From: Prorocentrum cordatum
Lineage: Eukaryota > Sar > Dinophyceae > Prorocentrales > Prorocentraceae
Direction of reading: 5' to 3'
Assembly: GCA_963575745.1 (NCBI GenBank)
Contig: CAUYUJ010019604.1
Coordinates: 475,776-539,775, forward strand
Length of the DNA stretch: 64,000 nucleotides
The notes under the pieces: generated by a model
What the model was told of the DNA's origin: nothing
The model's input: only the letters and a program-made list of their open reading frames with translations
Databases searched by the model: none
Shown here: piece by piece, positions 23,240-34,935 of the stretch
Position numbering within the stretch: the first letter of the stretch is position 1
Layout: each line of letters begins with the position of its first letter
Position numbers and translations under genes: made by a program

Positions 23240-23725
23240 GGGTGGGAAGCAGAGGATGAGGAGGAGGAGGAAAAGGAGAAGGAGCAGGAGGAGGAGCAGG
23301 AGGAGGAGGAGGAGGAGGAGGAGGAGGAGGAGGAGGAAAAGGAGGAGGACGAGGGGAGGAGAGGAGGAGGGAGGAGGAGGAGGAGGAGGAGGAGGAGGAG
23401 GAGGAGGAGGAGGAGGAGGAGGAGAAGGAGAAGGAAATGCATCCTTTGTGTGCCCGCTCGAAGAAAGTGCGTCCCGGGAGTGTGATATTCTGACTTGGGA
23501 TGTGCTCCCGGAAAAGGAAGAAGTGCATCTCGGGCGTGCCCGCTCGAGGAAAATGCGCCGTAGGGGGGTGGTATTTTGACTCGGGGCCCGCTCCCGGGAC
23601 GCCTCTGCGGGAGGAGGAGGAGGAGGAGGAGCAGGAGGAGGAGGAAAAGGAGGAGAGGAACATGAGGAGGAGGGGGAGGAAAAGGAGGAGGAGGAGGAGG
23701 ACCAGGAGGACGAGGAAGTGCATCC
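23240..23725. repeat. (GGA)n tracts
   Basis: GGA-rich runs at about 23250-23432 and 23605-23725. Between them are two copies of a GTGCATC(C/T)CGGGCGTGCCCG word and a third at about 23737. Encodes only poly-Glu/Arg/Gly frames. Confidence 0.9.
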
Positions 23726-24059
23726 CGTGCGTGCCCGCTCGGGGAAAGTGCGCCCTGGCGGGCGTCGTATCTGCCCTGGGCCCCTCCCCCCTCCCCCCCC
23801 CCCGCGGGGAAGGAATCAAAGGGAAGGGGCTTCCCTCCGACTCCACTACGACGTCGTTTAATTTCGCTTTGGATAGCGCGCTTGAGGAGGAGAGCCCTGG
23901 GAGGGGGAGAGCGAAGACGACGGAGACGACGAGTCGAACGGAGAAGCCCCTCACACACGCCGACAAGGCCGGCTGATTTTCACAAAATGCTATTAAATGG
24001 GCTTCGCGCGCGCATGTCGAAATCTGTCGAACGCCCTTGCGCGTGTGCCGTCGCGAGAA

Positions 24060-24240
24060 TCCTTTTGCAACACAAGAGACGAAGTGTAGACGCGCGCGTC
24101 GTCGCGCGCGTATGCCGAAAACCTTCAAAGCCCATCGGTTTCGGAAGGATTTCAAAATCGAAATCGTGCGTCCAAAAAACTACAAAAGCACAAGGTTTCG
24201 CAACACGGATTTTCAACAAAAGCGTGTGCGCGCGCTCTTG

Positions 24241-24245
<5 letters not shown>
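24060..24245 (+). repeat. Intact copy of the dispersed repeat
   Basis: Contiguous version of the sequence split between 21560-21696 and 23090-23170. Confidence 0.65.
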
Positions 24246-24276
<31 letters not shown>

Positions 24277-24912
24277 CCTCCCTCGTCCCGCGTCGTCGTC
24301 GTCGTCGCCGACGTCGTCCTCTGTCTTTCCTCGTGTTCGTCGTCGTCGTCGTCTTCTTTGGCGTCGTGGTCGTTTCCGTCGTCGTTGTTGCCGTGGTCGT
24401 CCTTCCTCCTCCTCCCTCGTCGTCGTCGTCCGTCGTCGGCGTCTCGTCGTCGTCCCTCCTATTTCGTCGCCGTCGTCGTCGTCGCCGTTGTCGTCGTCGT
24501 CTTCCCTCCTCCCTCAACGTTGTCGTCGTCGGCGCCGCCGTCCTTCCTCCTTCTTCGTCGTTCGCGTCGTCGCCGTCTTCCCTCCTCCCTCGCCGTTGTC
24601 GTCGTTGTCGTCGTTGTCGCCGTCGTCGTCCTTCCTCCTCCCTCGTCGTCGTCTTCGCTGGCGACGTCGTCGTCGTCTTCGTCGTCGTCGGCGTCGGCGT
24701 CGTTGTCGTCGTCGAAGTCGTCGGAGACGTCGTCGGTGTCGTCGTAGTCGCCGTCGTCGTCGTCGGCGTCGGCGTCGTTGACGTCGTCGTCGTCGTCGGT
24801 GTCGTCGTTGTCGTCGTCGAAGTCGTTGAAGACGTCGTCGGTGTCGTCGTAGTCGGTGTCGGCGGCGCCGTCGTCGTCGTTGTCGCTGTCGTCGTCGGCG
24901 TCGGTGTCGTGG
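24236..24912. repeat. (CGT)n/(GTC)n microsatellite
   Basis: Nearly 700 bp of degenerate GTC/CGT trinucleotides with interspersed CCTCCC words. Several frames stay open on both strands; none is a gene. Confidence 0.95.
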
Positions 24913-25034
24913 CCAAGTGTCATGTGGTACGTACCGTCACGGTCTTGTCTTAAGAGGTCGTGCGACCAAGTTGCGGGTGGGAGGGAGGGATGTTTGTACG
25001 AGCAGTGGAGAGGACAGCTTCAAGACGGTCAAAT

Positions 25035-25300
25035 ATAAATTGAACAACATAGATTCCACCACGTTGAGCGCACAACAAATATTACACCGCATAGATTGCA
25101 CCACATCGCGTGCACCACATAGCTTGCAAAGCTGATATTGAACCGCATAGATTGCAACACGTTCATTGCACACAGAGTGCACCACACAGAGTGCACAACA
25201 TACATCGCACCACGTATAATTCACACAGATCGCACAACAGATATTGCGCAACCTAGATTGCACCATATCGATTGCACAATATCGACTGCTAGAACGCAAA
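25035..25300 (+). repeat. 15-bp CACCACATAGATTGC-type array
   Basis: Degenerate 14-16-bp units such as CACCGCATAGATTG and CACCACATAGCTTG. Same family as 26850-27215 and, in reverse complement, 34650-34935. Confidence 0.8.
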
Positions 25301-26130
25301 CTGTTTGGGGCCCACGCCGGCTAACATGTTTGTGCCAGTATGCGTTCCCTGACCTCAAGTTCCTCGCCCGGCCGCCCGCCTCAGGTGGCTGGTTGCTTCC
25401 TCAGCAGCGGTTCTCGAACGCCTGACCCCGGACAGAAGCGAGGCTCAAGGCACCCTCTGCGCCAGAGCCGGCGCGGTGTGCGGCCCACCCTGTCTGCCCG
25501 CGCTGTCTGCTGATCTGCAATCGCTGACAGGGGCGCAGCCCGGGGGAACTGTCCGTTGCTGGGGGCCTGCGACCGAGCCGGTTGAGGCAGTGCCGCGGGA
25601 GAAATGAGTACTCAAAGTTTCCGGGATACAGGGGACGGATCGGCGGAGAAGCCCGAACCGTGCCCTCGTCGATCAACGCTTCATGGAACCCGATGGTTGG
25701 CAGGGTTAGGGTTCGGACTTCGTTTAAAACCTGGCGAAATCCGAACCCTACCCCCGCCTCCCGTCCATTCAGGAGAATCGATGGCTGGTGGGGGTAGGGT
25801 TCGGATGTGGCCACCAAGCGGAGCGCAAATATTCAGGGTAGCTACTTATGTAATCTTCTGTGTTGCACGTCGCCCGTAGCTCTGTAGAAGCGCCGTGGAT
25901 AGAAGAGCAGAGCCCAGATCACTGCGCGGGTTGTACGTACTCTCGGCGCTGCGCGCTCGACGTTACCAATAGCTTTGATGTTTACTGCCGCTCGATCGTA
26001 AGTTCTCGCGGGCACCACCGGTGCGTTCACAGAAAGCGTTCTGGTGGCGTGAACACGTGGGAGCAGTGCGGTCTCAGCTCTTCTCTGTGGACGTGCTGCA
26101 GAAGGATAATGCTTGTGTTACCTTCGGGCC
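25301..26130. other. No gene recognised; inverted GGGTTCGG words
   Basis: GTTAGGGTTCGGA (about 25706) pairs with TCCGAACCCTACC (about 25740), and a third copy (GGTAGGGTTCGG) lies at about 25792. Otherwise featureless. Confidence 0.4.
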
Positions 26131-26336
26131 ACAACGCACATTATGCCCCCCCCTCTTCCCCCTTTGTCCCCCCATAACGTAACGCTCCTCCCTTCCCAGT
26201 GCGTCTCTGGAATTGCCAGAGTGAGTCCAGCACCACAGTCTGTGGTGCCGGACCTGGACGGCGGGGGGGGGGGGCGTTACGGTATGCCCCCCCCCCCGCC
26301 CCCCTTTCCCCTTCCCTATAACGCCCGTTATCACCG
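26131..26336. mobile_element. Small inverted-repeat element
   Basis: CATTATGCCCCCCC ... CATAACGTAACGCT at left and GGGGCGTTACGGTATGCCCC ... TATAACGCCCGTTATCAC at right. A shorter diverged relative of the 18826-19823 element. Confidence 0.5.
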
Positions 26337-26720
26337 CGGAAAAATGCGAATGAAACACATGCTCACAATGTTGGCCCGATTTGGTCAGGCTCTCCGCGTC
26401 GAGTTTCCCTGCTCTACGGGTTTCTTGCTTCGTTCCTGCGGAGTTGACAAGCACTTCCGGATCTTCGCCTCATGCCCGCCTCCCGCGCCGTGCAATTGGC
26501 TGTTTGGCTGTGGTCTCCGCGTGTTCGCTGGGCCCCCGCCTGTGCCCGCCTCTCACCCCCTCTTCTTTGTTGGCACTGTCGGGGCCCTCACCCAGAGCCC
26601 GCAAGTGCCCTGCTTCGTGCCCGTGCGCTGGCCCGCGCTTCATGCTGGACGCAGCTTGCACCACGTCTAGTGTCAGAAGAGGAAAACGTACCCATACCAC
26701 TACCCTTCTCCCGTCTCCAC

Positions 26721-26840
26721 CTTTTTGGGCCTCTTGGGAGACCCTCGTCGCCACCGCTGGATTCGCTTTGGAATTGTTGTCAGGACGCACCGCGGGAGAG
26801 GTCCAGGGAGTAGCGGTATCGGTACCTTTTGGTTTCCCTA
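26721..26840 (+). repeat. Dispersed repeat, second copy
   Basis: Aligns with 20015-20140 (TGGGCCTCTTGGGAGACCCT, then CGTCGCCACCGCTGGATTCG, ... AGAGGTCCAGGGAGTAGC). Confidence 0.65.
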
Positions 26841-26849
26841 TGCACCGCG

Positions 26850-27215
26850 GATCTTGCATCAGACAGAATGCCACACATAGCCTGCACTCCACATGCTGCA
26901 CGATCACGGTTTGCGCCAGAGAGATTGTGCACCACAGCTCGGACCAAGGAGCCAGTTCCACAGAGCTTGCACCGCTTAGCGCGTTCGCATCGCATGGAAT
27001 GCACCCCATGGATTGTACGACATGTGGTGCATGTCAAACGTTGCACCAAATGGCTTGCACCGCATGTGTCACTGCACATCGTCTTGCGCCGCACAGTTTG
27101 CGCACGATTGCCTGCACAGCTCACAGCTTGCACCGAACTTCGTGTACCAAATTGACTGCGCCCCATCTGCTGCACCACATGGAGTGCACATCGAGAGCGC
27201 AATAATACACTGATC
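26850..27215 (+). repeat. 15-bp CACCACAT-type array
   Basis: Degenerate units around TTGCACCGCATG and GTGCACCACAG, more decayed than 25035-25300. Confidence 0.65.
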
Positions 27216-27640
27216 GAGGTCCATGCTGGCAAACACGATGAAGTTAGCAGCCACCCTTCTGCCCTGGTCCTCGGCCGGCTCGATCTGGGACCCAGGTCTT
27301 GGCGAGTTTCTCCTCCCAGCCAGGCAGGAGGGCGTTGTTTACCCGCGAAGGTCGGACGTTCGGAGGTCTTGCGGTGAATGTTACGCTCCCTTTATAGAAG
27401 GCGCATGCGGCGAACCACCGCCGCTCCTTGCCTCTCAGAAACGCCCATGCGGCCAAACATGGGGCCGAAGTCTGGCCAAGCTGTTGGACTATGCGTCCCC
27501 CCAGCCGTTGAGGAACCCAACGGGGGAACAATTGGGAGAGCAGGAGAAAAGTCGAGGAGAGGGTGGAGAAGGAGTACGCGTAGGAGGAGGACGAGGAGGA
27601 GGTGGAGGAGTAGTCAGAAACATAGGCCTCTAGAGGCAGT
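27216..27640. other. No gene recognised
   Basis: Contains GCCAAACATGGGGCCGAAGT..., a diverged relative of the 165-bp GTGGCCGAACGTTG...CAAGCTATCG marker block of the downstream array, and a GGA-rich patch at 27560-27610. Confidence 0.4.
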
Positions 27641-28790
27641 CTTGAAATAGGCTCTAGAGGCCCTCTGGGGTCCTCCTGGGGGCTTCCAGGGAGCTTCTTC
27701 TTAGGACCTCTGAGGGGCTTCTTGAGGGCTTCCTGGGGCATCTTGGGGGCCTCCTGAGGTTTCTTGGGGCTTCTTGGGGTCTCCTGGAGCATCCATAGAA
27801 CATCTTGGCCTTTGGAGGTCGTCTTAGTGCCCTCTGTGGGCAGTCATGGGTCCCTCTTTGGGCGCCTTTGGGCTGTCTTGGAGGCCTAAGGGGCCGTCTT
27901 TGGGGCGTCTTGGGCTGTCTTGGGGCCCTCCTAGGCCGTCCTGCGGGCCTCTTGGGGGCCTCTTGGGCCGTCTTGGGGCAATCTTGGGGGCTCATGGGCT
28001 GTCTTTGAGCGTCTGAAGCCAGAAAACCTGAGAACGCTGAAATCATCTAACAACCTCGACAAACAATCAAGGGTGTTGGCCTCCTGGAGGTCATCTTGGA
28101 GCCCTCTTGGGGCGTCTTCAAGGACATCTTGGGCGGTCTTGGGACCATGTTGACCGTCTTGGATCGGGCGTTGGCAGAACTGGGTTTAGTGGAACCTGGT
28201 TTAGTGATTTGTACCAGGGGCGCCCCCCCGTCCCATCTCCACTAACCGGAACTGCCGTCACCCGAAAAACACAAGCTACGGCAACTTTGGTTCAGTGAAT
28301 CTGGCCAATTGAGGGACCCCAGGGCCCTACCACTAACCGGGTCCCCTTACCCAGGGTCCTGGCTATACCCGATTGGAGGCGTCTTGGAGGCCTCCTTGGG
28401 CCATCTTGGCCGTCTTGGAGGCATCTTGGAGGCCATCTTGGCCATCTGGGAGAGCCTCTTAGGGCCGCCTTGCGCTGGAAAGCCTACGGCATCTGCAAGT
28501 AGCGGGTTCTTTCAGGTGGCCAGCTCTATCGACCAAGACCTTACTAGAAACTTTTAAAACTGACAAATCACTACCGAGAGTCTGGCACGCCGTGCACTCT
28601 TGTGGCAAGCCACTGGGGGCAGCGGATCGAAGACGCCTACGGCGAATCACCGTCACCCCCTGCCTTTTGGAATTGCCCATGTGGCCGAGCGTTGTGGCCA
28701 GAGCTCCGCCAAGCTATCGCACCATTTGTTCCCCCAGCCGTTGTGGAAACCCTTCGGGGAACACTCGGAGAAGGATGGCGGGAAGATTAG

Positions 28791-28822
<32 letters not shown>

Positions 28823-31800
28823 GGGGGCATTTGGGGAGCCTCTGGGGGCACTCTTGGGGCCTCCTGGAAGCTCCCTGGGGCCTCTTGGAGGCATCTTGGG
28901 GGCCTCCTTGGGCCTCTTGGGGGCCTTCGACGGCTCCTGGGGGGCCTCTTTGCCAGTCGTAAGGCGTTCTTGGCCCGTCTGACGCCGGCGCCGTCTTGGT
29001 GGCTGCTCCGAACCGACTTGGGGCCCTCTTGGTGTGCTCCAGGGCCGTCTTGGAGGCCATCTCGGGTGTCTTGGAGGCTTCTTGAGCAGTCTTGGGGCCC
29101 TTTTGGAGCCGTCTTGGGAACCTCTTGGGCCGGTCTTGGACCATCTTGGAGGCCTCTTGGGCGATCTTGGGTTGACTTTCGGGGGCTCGTGGGCCGTGTC
29201 GTACCCTCAGGAGGCCGACAAGCAACAAATGCTAAAATCCTTCAAACACCAAAGGAAAAATCAATGACGTTGGCCTCTTCGGGCCTTCTTGGAGGCCCTC
29301 TTGGGGGCCTCTTGGGCTGTCTTGGGCCATCTTGGGCCCATCTTAGGCCGTCTTGCTGGCTTCTTGGGCGGACTTGGAGGCATCTGGGACCCTCTTCGGC
29401 CGTCATGGAAGCCACTGGGGGAACTCGGTGGCCATCTTGGCCGTCTTGGAAGCAATCGGGCAATTTCGTTTGGCGGCATACGCGGCCGTCTGGGTGGCTG
29501 GCGCGCTGGTTTGAAGCCCCAGGGTGAGTTCTAAAATAATCCAGAGCCTCCTGAACCTCAGCACGCCAGGCACCCCTGTGGCATGCTAACAGGGGGCGGC
29601 GGATCCAAGACGCCTACGGCGAATCACCGCCGCCCCCTGCCTTTGTGGAAGCGCCTATGTGGCCGAACGTTGAGGCCAGACCTGCCAAGCTATCGGACCA
29701 TGTGTTCCCGAATCGGTTTGGAAAGCCTTCAAGGAACACGTGGGCATCTTGAAGGTCATCGTGGCCGCCTGGAGGCCATTTTGACCTGTCGGGCCTTCCT
29801 GGAGGACGTCTTGGAGGCCTCCGAGATGGCCGTCTTGGAGGCCATCTTGAGGCCTTTTGGGCCGTCTTGGGGGCCTCTTGGGGCCTTGTCTTGGGCCTCT
29901 TGGGCGATCTTTTGGGGCACTTCGGCCGTCTCGTGCCGTCGGACGGCATAACAACAAAACACATGCCACAATCCTTCAACAACTCATGGGAAATACATTA
30001 TTTACGCCTTTTCGGGCCTTCCTGGAGAGGCCATCTTGGAGGCCTCTTGGACCGTCTTGGGCCATCTTAGTGCCATCTTCGGCCGTCTTGGTGGGCCCCT
30101 GGCCTGTCCGACGCCGTCGGAAGCCGTTTGGGGGGCCTCTCTGAGACGACTTGGGGCCCTCTTGGAATGCTCCAGGGCCGTCTTGGAGGCAATCTTGGGC
30201 GTCTTAAAGGCCTCCTGTGCCATCTTGGGGGCCTCTTGGGGCCGTCTTGGGGCCCTCTTGGGCCGTTCTGGGGCCATCTTGGAGGCCTTTTGGGCGATCT
30301 TTCGGCGATCTTTGGGGGCTCTTGGGCCGCATCGGGCCGTCGGAAGGCCAAAACGAAGCGAATGTCAAAATACTTCAAACACCTCAGGACACTTAGTGTT
30401 TTGGGCCTTTTCTGGCCTTCCTGGGGGCCCTCTTGGACGCCTCTTGGGCCGTCTTGGGTCAGCTTCGAGCCAACTTCGGCCATCTTGGTGGGTTCCTGGC
30501 CCGTCTAACGCCGTCGGAATCCGTTTGGGGGGCCTTTCTGGGCCGACTTCGGGCCCTCTTGGGGTGCTCCAGAGCCGTCTTAGAGGCAAACTTGGGCGTC
30601 TTGGAGGCCTCTTGGGTCGTGTTTGTGCCCTCTTGGGGCCGTCTTGGGGGCCTCTTGGGCAGTCCTGAGGCCATCTTGAAGGCCTCTTGGGCGCTGTGGG
30701 GGCGATCTTGGGGGCCTCTTGGGCCGTCTTGGGTCGTCGGAAAGCCGAGAAGAAGCGAATGCCAACATTCTTCAATTTTTTAGGAAAATCAATGATTGTG
30801 GCCTCTTCGTGCCCTCCTGGAGGACCTCTTGGAGGCCTCTTGGGCCATCTTGGAGGCCTCTGGGGGGCCTCTTGGGCCGTCTTCGGCCGTCTTGGACTCT
30901 CTTGGGCCGTATGGGAGGCCGTCTTGGACCATCTTGGGCCGACTTGGAGGCCATTTTGGACCATGTTGGAGGCCATCTTGGGCCAACATGGCCATTTTGG
31001 AGACCATCTTGGGCCATCTGGAGCGAAACAATTCGAGAATTGCGCGCCTTGCGGGTGGCCGGCGGGACGGGCCGAAGCCCCAGGGGGAGTTCTTTTGGAA
31101 AAAGAACCAACACCAAAACCGAGAGGGTTCAGCACGAAAGGCACCCCTGCGATGAATCGACAGCGGATCGAAGACGCCTACGGCGAATCATCGCCGCCCC
31201 CTGCCTTTGTGGAAGCGCCTATGTGGCCGAACGTTGAGGCCAGACCTGCCAAGCTATCGGACCATGTGTTCCCGAATCGGTTTGGAAAGCCTTCAGGGAA
31301 CACGTGGGCATCTTGAAGGTCGTCTTGGCCGTCTGGAGGCCATTTTGACCCTTTCGTGCCTTCTTGGAGGATGTTTTGGAGGGCTCTTGGGCCGTCTTGG
31401 AGGCCATCTTGAGCGTCTTGGAGACCTCTTGGGCCGTCTTGGGGGCCTCTTGGGGCCGTGTCTTGGGCCTCTTGGGCGATCTTTGGGGGCACTTGGGCCG
31501 TCTCGTGCCGTCGGAAGGAAGAAAAAAAGCAAACGCCACAATTCCTCAAACACCCATGGGAATTCAACGATTTTTGCCTTTTCGGGCCTTCCTGGAGGCC
31601 CTCTTGGAGGCCTCTTGGGCCGTCTTGGGCCATCTTAGGGCCATGTTGGGCCGTCTTGGTGGGCTCCTGGTCCGTCGGAAGCCGTTTGGGGGGCCTCTAT
31701 GGGCCGACTTGGGGCTCTCTTGGAATGCTCCAGGGCCGTCTTGGAGGCAATCTTGGGCGTCTTAAAGGCCTCCTGTGCCATCTTGGGGGCCTCTTGGGGC

Positions 31801-34250
31801 CGTCTTGGGGCCCTCTTGGGCCGTTCTAAGGCCATCTTGGAGGCCTTTTGGGCGATCTTTCGGCGATCTTTGGGGGCTCTTGGGCCGTCTCGGGCCGTCG
31901 GACGGCCGAAAAGAAGCAAACGTCAAAATACGTCAAACACCTATGGAAAATCAATGTTTGTGGCTTCTTCTGGCCTTCCTAGAAGCCCTCTTGGGGGCCT
32001 CTTGGGCCAGCTTGGGCCAGCTTCGAGCCAACTTCGGCCATCTTGGTGGGTTCCTGGCACGTCTGACGCCGTCGGGAGGCGTCTTGGGGGCCGTTCTGGG
32101 CCGACTTGGGGCCTCTTGGGGCACTTCGGGGCCGTCTTGGGGGCCATCTTGGACGTCTTGGAGGCCATCTTGGGCGTGTTGGAGGCCTCTTGGGCCGTCT
32201 TGGGGCCCTCTTGGGGCCGTCTTGGAGGCCACTTGGGCCGTCATGGGGCCCTCTTGGGGGCCTCTGGGGTGATCTTGGGGGCCTCTTGGGCAGTCTTGAG
32301 CCGTCGGAATGCCGAGAAGAAGCAAATTCCAAAATCCTTCAGACACCTAAGGAAAATCAATGATTTGGGCCTCTTCGGGCCCTCCTGGAGGACCTCTTGG
32401 AGGCCTCTTTGGCCGTCTTGGAGGCCTCTGGGGGCCGTCTTGGGCCGTCTTGGAGGCCGTCTTGGACCATCTTGGGCGGACTTGGAGGCCATCTTGGACC
32501 ATCTTGGAGGCCATCTTGGGCCAACGTGGTCATCTTGGAGGCCATCTTGGAGCCGTCGTGGGCAGTAAATTGGGGAATTGAGGTCCTTGGCAATCCTCCC
32601 GGGACCCTGGCGAGACGCGCCGGAGCCCCAGGGGGAGTTCTTTTGGAAAAAGAACCAACACCAAAACCGTAATAGTCTGGCACGCCAGGCAATAATGTGA
32701 TGAATCAAGAGGGCGCGGCGGATCTAAGACGCCTACGGCGAATCATCGCCGCCCCCTGCCTTTTTGGAAGCTCCTATGTGGCCGAACGTTGAGGCCAGAC
32801 CTGCCAAGCTATCGGACCATGTGTTCCCCGAATCGGTTTGGAAAGCCTTCGGGGAACACGTGGGCATCTTGAAGGTCATCTTGGCCGTCTGGAGGCCATT
32901 TTGACCCTTTCGGGCCTTCTTGGAGGACGTCTTGGAGGGCTCTTGGGCCGTCTTGGAGGCCATCTTGAGCGTCTTGGAGACCTCTTGGGCCGTCTTGGGG
33001 GCCTCTTGGGGCCGTGTCTTGGGCCTCTTGGGCGTTTGGGGGCGCTTGGGCCGTCTCGGGCCGTCGGAAGGCAGAAAAAACGCAAATGCCACAATCCTTC
33101 AAACACCCATGGGAAATCAATGATTTTTGCCTTTTCGGGCCTTCCTGGGGGCCCTATTGGAGGCCTCTTGAGCCGTCTTGGGCCATCTCAGGGCCATGCT
33201 GGGCCGTCTTGGTGGGCTCCTGGTCCGTCTGACGCCGTCGGAAGCCGTTTGGGGGGCCTCTCTGAGCCGACTTGGGGCCCTCTTGGAATGCTCCAGGGCC
33301 GTCTTGGAGGCCATCTTGGGCGTCTTAAAGGCCTCCTGTGCCATCCTGGGGGCCTCTTGGGGCCGTCTTGGGGCCCTCTACGGCCATCTTGCAGGCCTCT
33401 TGGGCGATCTTTCGGCGATCTTTGGGGGCTCTTGGGCCGTCTCGGGCCGTCGGACGGCCGGAAAGAAGCAAATGTCAAAATCCGTCAACAACCAAAGGAA
33501 AATCATGTTTTTGGCCTCTTCTGGCCTTCCTGGAGGCCCTCGTGGGGGCCTTCTGGGCCGTCTCGGGCCAGCTTTGAGCAAATTTCGGCCATCTTGGTGG
33601 GTTCCTGGCACGTCTGACGCCGTCGGGAGCCGTCTTGGGGGCCGTTCTGGGCCGACTTGGGGCCCTCTTGGGGCGCTTCGGGGCCGTGTTGGGGCCATCT
33701 TGGGCGTCTTGGAGGCCATCTTGGGCGTGTTGGAGGCCTCTTGGCGTCTTGGGGCCCTCTTGTGGCCGTCTTGGAGGCCACTTGGGCCATCATGGGGCCC
33801 TCTTGGGGGCCTCTGGGGTGATCTTGGGGGCCTCTTGGGCCGTCTTGAGCCGTCGGAATGCCGAGAAGAAGCAAATTCCAAAATCCTTCAGACACCTAAG
33901 GAAAATCAATGATTTTGGCCTCTTCGGGCCCTCCTGGAGGACCTCTAAGAGGCCTCTTGGGCCGTCTTGGAGGCCTCTGAGCGGCCTCTTGGGCCGTCTT
34001 GGATTCTCTTGGGCCGTCTTGGGTACATCTTGGGCCGTCTTGGAGGCATCTTAAAGCCATTTTAGCCGTCTTGGAGGCCATCCTGGCCGTCTTGGAGGCA
34101 TCTTGGAGGCCATCTTGGAGTCGTCTTGGGCAGGAAATTTGGGAATTGAGCGCCTTCTGGGTGGCCGGCGGGACGGGCCGAAGCCCCAGGGGGAGCTCTT
34201 TTGGAAAAAGAGCCAAAACCAAAACCTGAAGGTTCAGCAGGCCAGGCACC
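27640..34250 (+). repeat. 6.6-kb GGCCTCTTGG array with ~1.56-kb higher-order unit
   Basis: Three nested levels are visible. The base words GGGCCGTCTTGGAGGCC and GGGGCCTCTTGG repeat every 10-30 bp. Blocks of about 385-405 bp are separated by an A-rich spacer (AAATCCTTCAAACACC, GGAAAATCAATGA) at about 31556, 31948, 32353, 33113, 33497 and 33897. A longer unit is marked by GACGCCTACGGCGAATC at 28632, 29609, 31173 and 32729 (spacing 977, 1564 and 1556). Each unit ends with a GGGACGGGCCGAAGCCCCAG block. Translation yields only LLGRLGG-type strings; no gene. Confidence 0.85.
28157..28375 (-). mobile_element. ~215-bp dispersed element (copy 2)
   Basis: Reverse complement of 4217-4435, inserted in the GGCCTCTTGG array between TCTTGGATC and a CGATTGGAGG word. 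Confidence 0.65.
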
Positions 34251-34649
34251 CCTGTTATGAATCAACAGGGGGCGGCGGATTTGGTGACCTTCGGCCCATC
34301 CCGCCACCGTGCCTTGGAAGGATCGCTCGCCGACTCTTGGGGCCTTGGCTCGTCTTTGGGCCTTCTTGGGCCCGAAAATGCCATGCGGGAAGACGGCCCG
34401 GGCGCGCCAGGAGCCCCGACAGACTTGAGAATCTGGGGTCCGGGACAGGGCCCCTTTCAAAGACTCCCAGAATTAAGGATTCAGAGCACAGCACCTGAGG
34501 ACATTCCAACGAATGGCTCGCAGGCGCGGTGGCGGAGCTTCAATTCACGTATCGATTATGTAGTCCTCATGTGGACCATTTTCGGTTGTCCTGCGGAGGC
34601 CTTGGCGCCTCTCAAACACGTGTGTTTGCCAGCGTGGACCCCGAACAGT

Positions 34650-34935
34650 GAGTTCTTGCACAGTGGATGTGCAGGCTATGAAGTGCAAGCTGTGTGGTGT
34701 AATATGTGTGGTGTAAGCTATGCGGTGCAAGATCTGTGGTGTACACTACGTGGTGCGAGCTGTGTGGTGAACGCTGTGATGTGTCAGCTATACGGTGCAA
34801 GCTACGTGGTGTAAGCTGAGACGTGTAAGCTGCGCGGTGCAATATGTGTGGTGTGAGCTGTGTAGTGTAGGCTATGCGGTTTAAGCTATGTGGTGTAAGT
34901 TACGTAGTGCAAGCTGTGTGATACAGCCGATTTTG
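34650..34935 (-). repeat. 15-bp CACCACATAG-type array, inverted
   Basis: GTGGTGTAAGCTATGCGGTG-type units; reverse complement of the 25.0-kb family. The unit length keeps frames open in both strands without implying a gene. Confidence 0.8.

Noticed and set aside
24037-24953. Ser/Arg/Val-, Thr- and Asp-rich frames of 150-300 codons
   Set aside because: Translations of a CGT/GTC microsatellite; mutually overlapping on both strands.
25436-25455. Dinoflagellate spliced-leader sequence (GGCTCAAG)
   Set aside because: Only eight bases match; the rest of the leader is absent.
25700-25810. Telomere-like GGGTTAGGGTT
   Set aside because: A single short occurrence within an inverted GGGTTCGG repeat, not an array.
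27640-34250. Many LLGRLGG/PSW-rich frames of 100-290 codons
   Set aside because: Arise from the GGCCTCTTGG repeat; they start and stop without relation to block borders.
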